A model generated the notes under the pieces. It made no database searches and was not told where the DNA came from. It saw nothing but the letters and a program-made list of their open reading frames with translations. From positions 1-64,000 of the forward strand of contig JACJWF010000013.1 in assembly GCA_020637295.1 (NCBI GenBank): a DNA stretch of 64,000 bases, in the 5' to 3' direction. Below are positions 53,330-62,749 of the stretch, piece by piece (position 1 is the first letter of the stretch; each line of letters opens with the position of its first letter). This DNA is from Acidimicrobiaceae bacterium (GTDB taxonomy: Bacteria > Actinomycetota > Acidimicrobiia > Acidimicrobiales > Ilumatobacteraceae). The translations under genes and the position numbers were made by a program.

Positions 53330-54136
53330 TCAGGCGACGAACAGCACCTCGGTGAGGATCAGGAACACGACCCACATGCCGAACATGGCGATGATCGGGT
53401 TGCGCACGCCCGGGCCGTCGTACATCGCGTTGAGGCCCTTGTTCGGCGTGGTCTTCCACGGCAGCAGGCCCAGGCAGTTGACCTCCATGATGACGATGAT
53501 GGCCAGGGCGATGATCCAGTAGATCGCCAGGTCGCTGCCCTCCAGCACCACGTTGGACGCGGGGTGGTGGGACTTGAAGATCATGAAGAACAGCATCGTG
53601 ACCGAGAAGACCGTGTTCTGGCGGCTGGCCATGGTGGCCTTGCGGCCGGCGGCGGCAGCGGCCGGGTCCGGTTCGCCACCGGCCAGCACGTTGGCGGCGT
53701 TGGCCAGCACCACCTTCTGCGCCCGCCAGATGACGCCCCACACGTTGAGCATCATGATCGTGCCGAGCAGCATGCCGGTGCTGATGGCCACATTGCCGGC
53801 GTACTTGCCCCAACTGATGTCCGAGACGCCGTCGGATCCACCCTTGTAGTAGTCCTTGATCGCGCCGGTGATGAGGATGCCGGTGACGAACGTGCTGAGG
53901 GCGGCCCAGCGGAACCACCACAGCGCCTTGCGGGCCACCTTGTCGATGGCCACCAGCCGGGCCTTGCCGCCGATCTCCTCGTGCGGCTCGTCCTCGAACT
54001 TGCCGAAGGCCGGGACCTGCACGAAGTTGAAGTAGTACAGCAGGCCGATCCAGGTGATGCCGGCGAGGATGTGCAGCCACCGGAAGCCGAAATTGCCCAG
54101 CCCTGCACGACTGAAGAAACCATCCACTGCGAGCAC
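53330..54136 (-). CDS. PuuD-like membrane protein (urate oxidase N-terminal domain family)
   Basis: 268 aa with about seven to eight membrane helices. FRWLHILAGITWIGLLYYFNFVQVPAF near residue 18 is the conserved first helix of the Urate_ox_N/PuuD family, with His suggesting a haem or metal site. The cytochrome c domain found at the C-terminus of some PuuD proteins is absent. GTG at 54134-54136 has a strong AAGGAGGGGG site, so this gene is leadered. Urate activity is not shown by sequence. Confidence 0.8.
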   Translation of the reverse strand: MLAVDGFFSRAGLGNFGFRWLHILAGITWIGLLYYFNFVQVPAFGKFEDEPHEEIGGKARLVAIDKVARKALWWFRWAALSTFVTGILITGAIKDYYKGGSDGVSDISWGKYAGNVAISTGMLLGTIMMLNVWGVIWRAQKVVLANAANVLAGGEPDPAAAAAGRKATMASRQNTVFSVTMLFFMIFKSHHPASNVVLEGSDLAIYWIIALAIIVIMEVNCLGLLPWKTTPNKGLNAMYDGPGVRNPIIAMFGMWVVFLILTEVLFVA

Positions 54137-54227
54137 TTTCGGTACCCCCTCCTTGTGAAAACCGAAGTGCGCGCAACGTAGCACCGCCGCCGTCGGGCGC
54201 CGCGCACCACCATGCCTGGTCAGCGCG

Positions 54228-54533
54228 TCACAACGGGTCCCAGCCGCTGACACCGCGGTCGCTGACGTGGGGTGTCCACACCCGGCCATCCCACAGCCGC
54301 AGTTCGTGGCGCCGCGTCGGGTCTGCGGCCCACTGCGCGCCCTGCGGCGGCGGCGGCAGGTGCGGTGTGGCCCCGCCGGACGGGCGCATCACCAGCACGA
54401 TCACCAGGCCGACGCACCCGAGCAGCCCGAGCAAGGCACCCACCCACCACTCCATCCCGCGGCTCTGGGCGATCAGCGCGCAGGCCGCAGGCCAGATGAT
54501 GATCCACCCGATCCAGAAGGCCGCCACCGTCAT
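54228..54533 (-). CDS. Two-helix membrane protein with C-terminal DUF2510
   Basis: 101 aa. Two membrane helices (about 4-22 and 30-50), a Pro-rich linker, then DPTRRHELRLWDGRVWTPHVSDRG, a DUF2510 motif seen in many actinobacterial membrane proteins. ATG at 54531-54533; a GTG two codons on (54525-54527) would fit better with a TAACGG box at 54537-54542. Unknown role. Confidence 0.78.
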   Translation of the reverse strand: MTVAAFWIGWIIIWPAACALIAQSRGMEWWVGALLGLLGCVGLVIVLVMRPSGGATPHLPPPPQGAQWAADPTRRHELRLWDGRVWTPHVSDRGVSGWDPL

Positions 54534-54540
54534 GGTCCGT

Positions 54541-54546
54541 TAGCCT
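54541..54546 (+). promoter_or_regulatory. Candidate -10 box of ettA
   Basis: TAGCCT, 11 nt before the ettA ATG. Its TA is shared with TAACGG on the other strand (54537-54542), a weaker third case of the back-to-back layout. Confidence 0.35.
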
Positions 54547-54557
54547 GCCATCCCGAC

Positions 54558-56234
<1,677 letters not shown>

Positions 56235-56238
56235 CGTG

Positions 56239-56544
56239 ATGGCGCGGCGATGGATTCCCCGGGTGTGCGCGGTGGTGTTCGTCGCCGGCATCGCCGGGAT
56301 CATCATCGCCAGCGTCAACGGCAACAACGCCGGTGTGGTGCTGTCCATCGGGCTGGCCATCGCGATGGCCGCCATCGCGCTCCTCACCATCGGCGCCGTC
56401 GGCGGGCGGGACCGCATCGACGTGTTCGACGAGGCCGACGCGGAGCGGCTGGAGGGCCAGGTGTCCGCACTGGTGGAGGCCGGTGCCGACGAAGGCGCGG
56501 TCCGCGCCCTGGTCCGCGACGCGATGAAGCTCGGGCGCCGGTGA
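56239..56544 (+). CDS. Small two-helix membrane protein, unknown
   Basis: 101 aa. Two hydrophobic helices (about 8-25 and 30-50), then an acidic helical tail (DVFDEADAERLEGQVSALVEAGADEGAVRALVRDAM). ATG at 56239, 4 nt after ettA; its stop overlaps the next start as GTGA. Unknown function, probably co-transcribed with ettA and the CysQ-like gene. Confidence 0.75.
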   Translation: MARRWIPRVCAVVFVAGIAGIIIASVNGNNAGVVLSIGLAIAMAAIALLTIGAVGGRDRIDVFDEADAERLEGQVSALVEAGADEGAVRALVRDAMKLGRR

Positions 56545-57344
56545 CGGACGCCGTCGCCACGCCCGGGTCGCCGGGCGAGACCGACGCCGAGCTGGCCATC
56601 CGGCTGGCCGTGGAGGCGGGGCGACTTCTGGTGGACCTCCGTGCCGACCTGTTCGGCCGGGGCGCACCGCCGTGGCAGGTGATGGACAACGGCGACCTCG
56701 CCAGCCACCGGTTCCTCCTGGAGGAACTGCGCGCCGCCCGCCCGGAGGACGCGGTGATGAGCGAGGAAGGGCTGGAGGACGTCCGCCGGTTCGGCACCGA
56801 TCACTGCTGGATCGTCGACCCGCTCGACGGCACCAACGAGTTCGGCGAGTACGGGCGGGTCGACTGGGCGGTGCACGTGGCCCTGTGGTCACACGGGCGG
56901 CTCTCCGCCGGCGCCGTCAGCCTGCCGGCCCTGGGGCTGGTCTTCGGCACCGAGCCCGCCGCGGCGGTGCCCGCTGTGGAGCGTGCCCGCCCGCTCCTCA
57001 TCACCAGCCGCAACCGCAACCCGTACTCTGCCGTCGTTGTGGCCCGGGCGCTGGACTGCGACGCCGTCCGCCTGGGCTCCGCCGGCGCCAAGGCGATGGC
57101 CGTCGTGATGGGCGAAGCGGACGTGTACGTCCATGACGGCGGCATGTACCAGTGGGACAGCGCCGCGCCCGTGGCCGTCGCCCTCGCCGCCGGGCTGCAC
57201 GCCAGCCGCCTCGACGGGTCCCCCCTCGTCTACAACGAGCGCGACCCCTGGCTGCCGGACTTCGTGATCTGCCGTCCCGAGCTGGCCGACCCCGTCCTCG
57301 ACGCCCTCCGCGCCCACCGCACCCAACGGACAAGTTGGCGCTGA
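56541..57344 (+). CDS. Inositol-monophosphatase-family phosphatase (CysQ-like)
   Basis: 267 aa metal-dependent phosphatase: EEG motif MSEEGLED, WIVDPLDGTNEF (metal site) and YQWDSAAPVAVALAAG (third Asp). Length and motifs fit 3'(2'),5'-bisphosphate nucleotidase CysQ or inositol monophosphatase. GTG at 56541 overlaps the previous stop. Its last codons (TSWR-stop) lie inside the first CAAGTTGGCG hairpin repeat, so the repeat supplies the C-terminus and stop. Confidence 0.87.
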   Translation: MTDAVATPGSPGETDAELAIRLAVEAGRLLVDLRADLFGRGAPPWQVMDNGDLASHRFLLEELRAARPEDAVMSEEGLEDVRRFGTDHCWIVDPLDGTNEFGEYGRVDWAVHVALWSHGRLSAGAVSLPALGLVFGTEPAAAVPAVERARPLLITSRNRNPYSAVVVARALDCDAVRLGSAGAKAMAVVMGEADVYVHDGGMYQWDSAAPVAVALAAGLHASRLDGSPLVYNERDPWLPDFVICRPELADPVLDALRAHRTQRTSWR

Positions 57345-57438
57345 GGTGCGGTACCACCGCACCTGAACGCCAACTTGCGAAGGCCGTCGTCCAAGTTGGC
57401 GCTGAGGTGCGGCACCACCGCACCTGAGCGCCAACTTG
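57331..57438. repeat. Tandem pair of 47-nt CAAGTTGGCG hairpins
   Basis: Copy 1 (57331-57377) and copy 2 (57392-57438) are separated by 14 nt and differ at two positions. Each pairs CAAGTTGGCG with CGCCAACTTG and AGGTGCGG with CCGCACCT around a 5-nt loop. Copy 2 ends 19 nt before the enoyl-CoA hydratase ATG. Confidence 0.92.
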
Positions 57439-57457
57439 GGGAGGGCAGACTGGGGCG

Positions 57458-58282
57458 ATGGGGATGGAGCTGAAGGCGGTGCGGTACGAGGTGGACGACC
57501 GGGTGGCCACGGTGTGGCTCGACCGGCCGCACCGCCACAACGCCTGGACCGGGCGGATGCACCGGGAGTACCTGCACGTGCTGGCCACGTTGGAGGCCGA
57601 CCCGGAGGTGCGTGCCGTCGTGGTCACCGGCACCCCGCCGGCGTTCTGCGTGGGCGGCGACAGCGAGGCGCTCGCCGGGCATGCCGAGCGGGGCGCCTAC
57701 GACGACGGCCTCAGCGGCGAGCTCGCCCGCCCGGCGGCGGACCGTCCCGCCCGCCTCGACGCCGACTTCGCCTTCCAGTTCGCGCTCCGCCTGCCGGTGA
57801 TCGCCGCCGTGAACGGCGCGTGCGCCGGCGTCGGCCTGGCGCTGGCCCTGTTCTGCGACCTTCGCTTCGGCTCGGCCACCGCCAAGCTCACCACCGCGGC
57901 GCCGAAGCTGGGGCTGCCCGCCGAGTACGGCATGAGCTGGCAGCTCCCCCGGCTGGTCGGGCTGACCCGGGCCACGGACCTCCTGCTCTCGGGCCGGGTG
58001 TTCACGCCGGCCGAGACCGAGGGGTGGGGCCTGTGGAACGGCGTCGAGGCGGACGGCCCTGCAACCCTTGCGGCGGCGCAGGGCTACGCCCACCACCTGG
58101 CCCACCAGGTGGGTCCGAACGCGCTGGCCACGACGAAGCACCAGATCGCCGACGACCTGCTGCACCACTCCCCCGCCGCCGCGATCGACGAGGCCCAGCG
58201 CCTGCTGCGCGACGCGATGACGACGGCGGAGTACCGCGAAGGCGTCACCGCCCTGCGGGAGAAGCGCACCCCGCGGTTCTGA
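57458..58282 (+). CDS. Enoyl-CoA hydratase/isomerase family protein
   Basis: 274 aa crotonase fold: VATVWLDRPHRHNAWTGRM, VVVTGTPPAFCVGGDSEALAG (oxyanion hole), AAVNGACAGVGLALALFCDLRF (oxyanion hole Gly), PKLGLPAEYGMSWQLPRLVG (active-site Glu region). Probably fatty-acid beta-oxidation; exact substrate unknown. ATG at 57458; a second ATG is two codons on. Confidence 0.9.
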   Translation: MGMELKAVRYEVDDRVATVWLDRPHRHNAWTGRMHREYLHVLATLEADPEVRAVVVTGTPPAFCVGGDSEALAGHAERGAYDDGLSGELARPAADRPARLDADFAFQFALRLPVIAAVNGACAGVGLALALFCDLRFGSATAKLTTAAPKLGLPAEYGMSWQLPRLVGLTRATDLLLSGRVFTPAETEGWGLWNGVEADGPATLAAAQGYAHHLAHQVGPNALATTKHQIADDLLHHSPAAAIDEAQRLLRDAMTTAEYREGVTALREKRTPRF

Positions 58283-58292
58283 CGTACTCGGC

Positions 58293-61187
58293 TCAGCGCG
58301 GCAGCTGGACGACCTGGATGTACTGCCCCGGCGGCAGGATGCGGGCGACGAACACGGCCAACTGGTCGATGGTCACGGAGGTCACGGCATCCAGCGCGCC
58401 AACCATGGTGTCCAAGTACTGCGGCTCCTGGGTGACCCGGACCAGCCCCCAGGCGATCGCTCCGTTGTCCACATAGTTGTACTGCTGGGCCATCGTGGCC
58501 ATCGCGTGGTCGAACTCGGTCGCCGTCGGGCCGTGCAGCGCCAGATCGGCAAGGTCGCTCAGCACGGCCGTCGCCAACTCCTCCATGCCGTCCGGGTCAC
58601 CGGTGACGGACACGTAGATGGTGACGTTGCCGATCACATGGTCCACGTACACGGATGCGAAGGGCGAGTAGCTGGCGCCCAGCTCCTCGCGGATGTGGTC
58701 CGTGAGCCTGCTGTCGATCACGTTGGTCAGCAGATCGGCGAGCGCGAACTCGAACTCGCTGCCGTCGGACGGCACCTCGAACTGCAGCGTCAACGACGCA
58801 TGGTCGCCCGTGCCGGCACGCACGCTGCGGGTGACCACCCCCGCCGGCACCGGCGGCTCCACCGGCACATAGTCCTCCTGGGTGCCGTCGCCATCCAGCG
58901 TGCCGAGGTACCGGTTCACCAGCTCCTCCACGTCGCGCAGGTCGATGTCACCGGAGATCGAGAACACCCAGTCCGAGGCGTTGGAGAAGCGGTCGCGGAA
59001 GATCCGCCCCACCGTGGCAGTGCTCAGCTGCTCCAGCTGGCGACCGGTGGGCAGCACGGCGAATCTCGGGTCGCTGCCGTAGCGGGCCCGCTGCAACGCC
59101 ACCCACGCGGCGTAGTCCGGGTCGGCGTTGGGGTCGTCGACCACGGCACGATCGGCGGTGACCAGCGCGTCCAGCGCGGGCGCGTCGAAGTGCGGGGCGG
59201 TGAACCAGAGGTGGATCTGCTGCAACGCCAGCTCGAGGTCGGCGCTGTTCATCCCACCCCAGATGCCTTCTTCCGACGGGGCGATGTACGGGTGAAGCTC
59301 CACCGTGGAGCCCTCCAACACCGTGGCCACCTGCACCGCGTCCAACGTGCCGAGGCCACTGGTGGCCGCGACCTGCGTCGCGTACCCGGCGTACACCGCA
59401 TCGGCCGCCGCCAGCTGCGACGTGCCGCCCGCGCTCCAGGCCGCGATGACCACCTCGCCGTCGATGATCGACGTCGGGTTGATGACGACGGTCGCCCCGT
59501 TGGCGAACACGTACCGGTGGGCGTCCAGGTACTGGAACGGCACGTCGGCAAGCTGATCGCTGCTGACGGGGGGCACCGGGCTGGGGGAGTCCATGAGGTC
59601 GTCGCCCACGGGCTCCAGCGGCGGGCGAGCCGGCAGATCCAGGTTGCGCATCCCGGCCAGCCGCCCCGCCAGTTCCGCCTCGCTGGGCACGGCATCGGCG
59701 CCGTCCTCGACGCTCACGTAGAGGAACGGAGCGCTGGCATCCATCCTCGCCACCAGCCGCGCCGCCACGGCCTCGGGGGTGATCTCGTCGAGGATGCGGG
59801 TGATGGTGCGGTGCAGGTCGCTGGCACTCGGGATCATCTGGCCGTTCAGGAAGTTGGCGGCGTACTCGTCGGCGAACTGGCGATCCTGGCGGGTGTGGCG
59901 GCCCTCGTACTCGGCCTCCACGGTGGCGCGCAGGGGTGCCGTGGCGCGCTCCAGCTCCAGCGGGTCCACCCCGTGCTGGCGGATCCGTTCGAACTCGGCG
60001 ACGAGCGCGTCGATGCTGCCGTCCAGATCCGCCATGTCCGAGGTCACCCACAGGCTGGGTGCGTCCAGGTGCCTGACGAAGCTGTTGTTGCCGGCGTCGG
60101 CCGCCGTGTACTCCGCCTGCCCACGGGCCAGGTCGTCACCCAGGCGGTTGGCGAGCACGGTGAACGCCACCTGCAACTCCAACCGCTCCTGCAGGGAGCG
60201 GACACCGCCACTGCCGTCGGTGGATGTCGGCCAGGTGAGCTCGGCGACCGCACCGGCAGCGTCGGGGTCCTCGGCGACCAGCGTGCGCGCACCGGTGAAC
60301 GGGCCAGGGATGAGGTCCGGCCGGGTGGCCGCGTCGGCGCGCGGCTCGAGGTCCTCGAACCGATCGCGGATCATGGCCTCCACCCGGTCCATGTCCATCG
60401 CCCCGACGACCACGACCGCGGCGTTGTCGGGCCGGTACCAGGTGTCGTAGAAGCGACGCAGCACGTCGGGCTCCATGCCCTCGATCGCCGCCTCCTCGCC
60501 GATCGGCTGGCGCCCGTCGTACCCGGAACCGGCAAGGAACAGGTCCAGCAGGTCGGCGTAGCGGCGGCCGTCCAGTGTCTGGTCGCGCAGCCGCCATTCG
60601 TCCAGCACCACGCCCCGCTCGCCGTGCACCGCGGCCGCCGTCAGCGTCGCCGAGCCCAGCCACTGGGCCAGCACGTCCAGCCCGATGCCGATGTTGTCGC
60701 GGTCGTCCGTGGGCACGTGCAGCGAGTACACCGTCTCGTCATAGGACGTGTAGGCATTGACGTCTGCGCCGAACTCCATCCCGAACGACCGCAGCACGTC
60801 GATGAGGTCGTTGCCGGGGAACTGCTCGGTGCCGTTGAACAGCATGTGCTCGAGGAAGTGGGCCACGCCGGACTGATCGGGGGCCTCCATCGCCGACCCG
60901 GCGTTGACCACCAGCCGCATCTCCACGCTGCCGCCGGGACGGTCGTTCTCCCGCAGGTACACGGTGAGGCCGTTGTCCAGGGTGACGATCCGCGTGTCCG
61001 GGTCCACCGCGAGGATGCGGTCGGGGCGGGTGTCGGCATCGCTGCCGCCGGCGCCAGGCTCGGTGGTCGTGGTGGCTCGCGGCCGGGCGTCCCGGTACTC
61101 GACCGCCCGAACCCCCGACTCGGTGGCGCACCCCACCAGCGTCAGCGCAACCGCGCAGAGCAGCCCGCCCGCAACCCTCGGTGTCAT
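58293..61187 (-). CDS. M16 (pitrilysin-like) zinc metallopeptidase, lipoprotein
   Basis: 964 aa with two M16 halves. Lipobox LVGC (Cys20), then a Thr-rich linker. The active site is the inverted zinc motif HFLEH (His110, Glu113, His114), with the third ligand Glu near 190 (VHGERGVVLDEW). The C-terminal half lacks HxxEH, as usual for the inactive repeat. Likely an outside-facing peptidase degrading small peptides. ATG at 61185-61187 is 6 nt after TACAGT. Confidence 0.92.
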   Translation of the reverse strand: MTPRVAGGLLCAVALTLVGCATESGVRAVEYRDARPRATTTTEPGAGGSDADTRPDRILAVDPDTRIVTLDNGLTVYLRENDRPGGSVEMRLVVNAGSAMEAPDQSGVAHFLEHMLFNGTEQFPGNDLIDVLRSFGMEFGADVNAYTSYDETVYSLHVPTDDRDNIGIGLDVLAQWLGSATLTAAAVHGERGVVLDEWRLRDQTLDGRRYADLLDLFLAGSGYDGRQPIGEEAAIEGMEPDVLRRFYDTWYRPDNAAVVVVGAMDMDRVEAMIRDRFEDLEPRADAATRPDLIPGPFTGARTLVAEDPDAAGAVAELTWPTSTDGSGGVRSLQERLELQVAFTVLANRLGDDLARGQAEYTAADAGNNSFVRHLDAPSLWVTSDMADLDGSIDALVAEFERIRQHGVDPLELERATAPLRATVEAEYEGRHTRQDRQFADEYAANFLNGQMIPSASDLHRTITRILDEITPEAVAARLVARMDASAPFLYVSVEDGADAVPSEAELAGRLAGMRNLDLPARPPLEPVGDDLMDSPSPVPPVSSDQLADVPFQYLDAHRYVFANGATVVINPTSIIDGEVVIAAWSAGGTSQLAAADAVYAGYATQVAATSGLGTLDAVQVATVLEGSTVELHPYIAPSEEGIWGGMNSADLELALQQIHLWFTAPHFDAPALDALVTADRAVVDDPNADPDYAAWVALQRARYGSDPRFAVLPTGRQLEQLSTATVGRIFRDRFSNASDWVFSISGDIDLRDVEELVNRYLGTLDGDGTQEDYVPVEPPVPAGVVTRSVRAGTGDHASLTLQFEVPSDGSEFEFALADLLTNVIDSRLTDHIREELGASYSPFASVYVDHVIGNVTIYVSVTGDPDGMEELATAVLSDLADLALHGPTATEFDHAMATMAQQYNYVDNGAIAWGLVRVTQEPQYLDTMVGALDAVTSVTIDQLAVFVARILPPGQYIQVVQLPR

Positions 61188-61193
61188 GCTGGC

Positions 61194-61199
61194 ACTGTA
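61194..61199 (-). promoter_or_regulatory. Candidate leaderless -10 box of the M16 gene
   Basis: TACAGT on the minus strand, 6 nt before the ATG. Confidence 0.5.
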
Positions 61200-61214
61200 A
61201 CCGCGAGTGAAGCC

Positions 61215-62678
61215 TCAGCTCCGCTGGCGGGCCACCATCGTCGCGTGGGCGTCCTCGTCACGGATGAACCAGGCGAACACCGCAGCGATGATGGCGAACA
61301 CGACGGCAACGCCGAAGGCGATGCGCACACCGCGGATGGCCTCGGTGACCCCCTCGGCCGGCACCAGCCCGCCGATGGGCATGTGGGCAGCGAGGATGCT
61401 GGCCATGATGGCCACACCGATGGACACGGACACCTGGCGTTGGGTGGAGAACAGCGAGGACGCCCGCCCGTTCTGCGACGGCGGGATGGTGGCGTAGCTG
61501 GCCGCCTGCATGGGCACGAACGCGAAGCCCATGCAGAAGCCGCGCAGCAGCATCAGGCCTCGGATCAGCCATAAGTTGGTGTCCACGTCGAGCGTCACGT
61601 AGAGGGCGATGGTGAGGCCGGCGGCGAGGAACCCGCCGCTCATCAGCCGCTTCGGACCGACTCTGGCATAGAGCTGGCCGGCGATGAACGACGACAGCAT
61701 CACGCCGAACGCCTGCGGGAACGTGGTGAGGCCGCTGGTGAGTGGGTCCTGCCCGCGGATGCTCTGCAGGTACAGGGGCATCACGAACGTGACCCCGAGG
61801 AAGCTGGCCATCGAGAACAGGCCGACCAGGTTGCACTGCCGGAACATCCGGTTGGAGAACAGCCGTAGCTCCACCATCGGGTTGCGCACCTTCAGCTCCA
61901 CCACCACCAGCAGGACGGCGGCGACCACCCCGGCGAGGGCGGTGCCGATGACGACCCGGGACGTCCACCCCGAGCGAGGCCCCTCGCTGAGCGCGTACAC
62001 GATCAGCGCCAACCCGGCGGCGGAGAGGATGAAGCCGTACACGTCGAAGCCGAGCGCGCTTTCCTCCGTGTGCTCGCGCAGGTAGCGGAAGCCGAACCAC
62101 AGGGCGAGCACGGCGATGGGCACGTTGACGTAGAAGATCCACCGCCAGTCCCAGTACTCGGTGATGAAGCCGCCGAGCACCGGGCCGAGCGCCGGCGCCA
62201 GCAGGGTCGGCACCATCACCACGGTGGAGGCCTTGGCCCGCTCTGCCGGCGGGAACGCCCGGAACAGCATGGCGATGCCCACGGGAGTGAGCATGCCGCC
62301 GCCGATGCCCTGGATGACCCGGAAGGCGATGAGCTGACCGAGCGTCTGGGCCATGCCGCACAGCGCCGAGCCGACGGTGAACGCGCCGAGCGCGAACAGG
62401 AAGGTCTTCTTCGTCCCGATGCGGTCGCCCAACCAGCCACTGGTGGGGATCCACACCGCCAGGCTGAGCGTGTAGCCGAGCACCACCCATTCCGCGCTGG
62501 CCGTGTGGAGCTCCTCCCCCATCTTCGGCAGGGCGACGTTGACGATGGTCGTGTCGAGGATGTCGAGGAACAGCGCCGACACGTACACGATGGCGACGAC
62601 CCACTTGTAGGCCATCGGCCGCCCGAGGACGCGGACGACCTCGTCGTGCGATGACGGGGTGTGGAGGGTCGTGGTCAC
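61215..62678 (-). CDS. MFS exporter, DHA2 (EmrB/QacA) family, 14 helices
   Basis: 487 aa drug:H+ antiporter-type transporter: LDTTIVNVALPKMG (motif D1), GWLGDRIGTKKTFLF (motif A), FRVIQGIGGGMLTPVG (motif B), LAPALGPVLGGFITEYWDWRWIFYVNVPI (motif C). Substrate unknown; many relatives export lipids or drugs. GTG at 62676-62678 lies 7 nt after TACGGT. Confidence 0.93.
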   Translation of the reverse strand: MTTTLHTPSSHDEVVRVLGRPMAYKWVVAIVYVSALFLDILDTTIVNVALPKMGEELHTASAEWVVLGYTLSLAVWIPTSGWLGDRIGTKKTFLFALGAFTVGSALCGMAQTLGQLIAFRVIQGIGGGMLTPVGIAMLFRAFPPAERAKASTVVMVPTLLAPALGPVLGGFITEYWDWRWIFYVNVPIAVLALWFGFRYLREHTEESALGFDVYGFILSAAGLALIVYALSEGPRSGWTSRVVIGTALAGVVAAVLLVVVELKVRNPMVELRLFSNRMFRQCNLVGLFSMASFLGVTFVMPLYLQSIRGQDPLTSGLTTFPQAFGVMLSSFIAGQLYARVGPKRLMSGGFLAAGLTIALYVTLDVDTNLWLIRGLMLLRGFCMGFAFVPMQAASYATIPPSQNGRASSLFSTQRQVSVSIGVAIMASILAAHMPIGGLVPAEGVTEAIRGVRIAFGVAVVFAIIAAVFAWFIRDEDAHATMVARQRS

Positions 62679-62685
62679 TCGGGCG

Positions 62686-62691
62686 ACCGTA
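62686..62691 (-). promoter_or_regulatory. Candidate leaderless -10 box of the MFS gene
   Basis: TACGGT on the minus strand, 7 nt before the GTG at 62678. Confidence 0.45.
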
Positions 62692-62749
62692 CCGCCGCCC
62701 TCCGTTCACCGGCGACTCGGCCGTTGTTCACCCGATGGTCGGGCGGGCG

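Noticed and set aside
58506..61574. A 1,022-codon open frame antisense to the M16 protease
   Set aside because: Same mirror effect; the minus strand encodes a complete M16 enzyme with lipobox and zinc motif.
61215..62678. EmrB/QacA-type exporter considered as part of a resistance island
   Set aside because: Flanked by ordinary chromosomal genes with the same base composition; no integrase, IS or repeat pair surrounds it.
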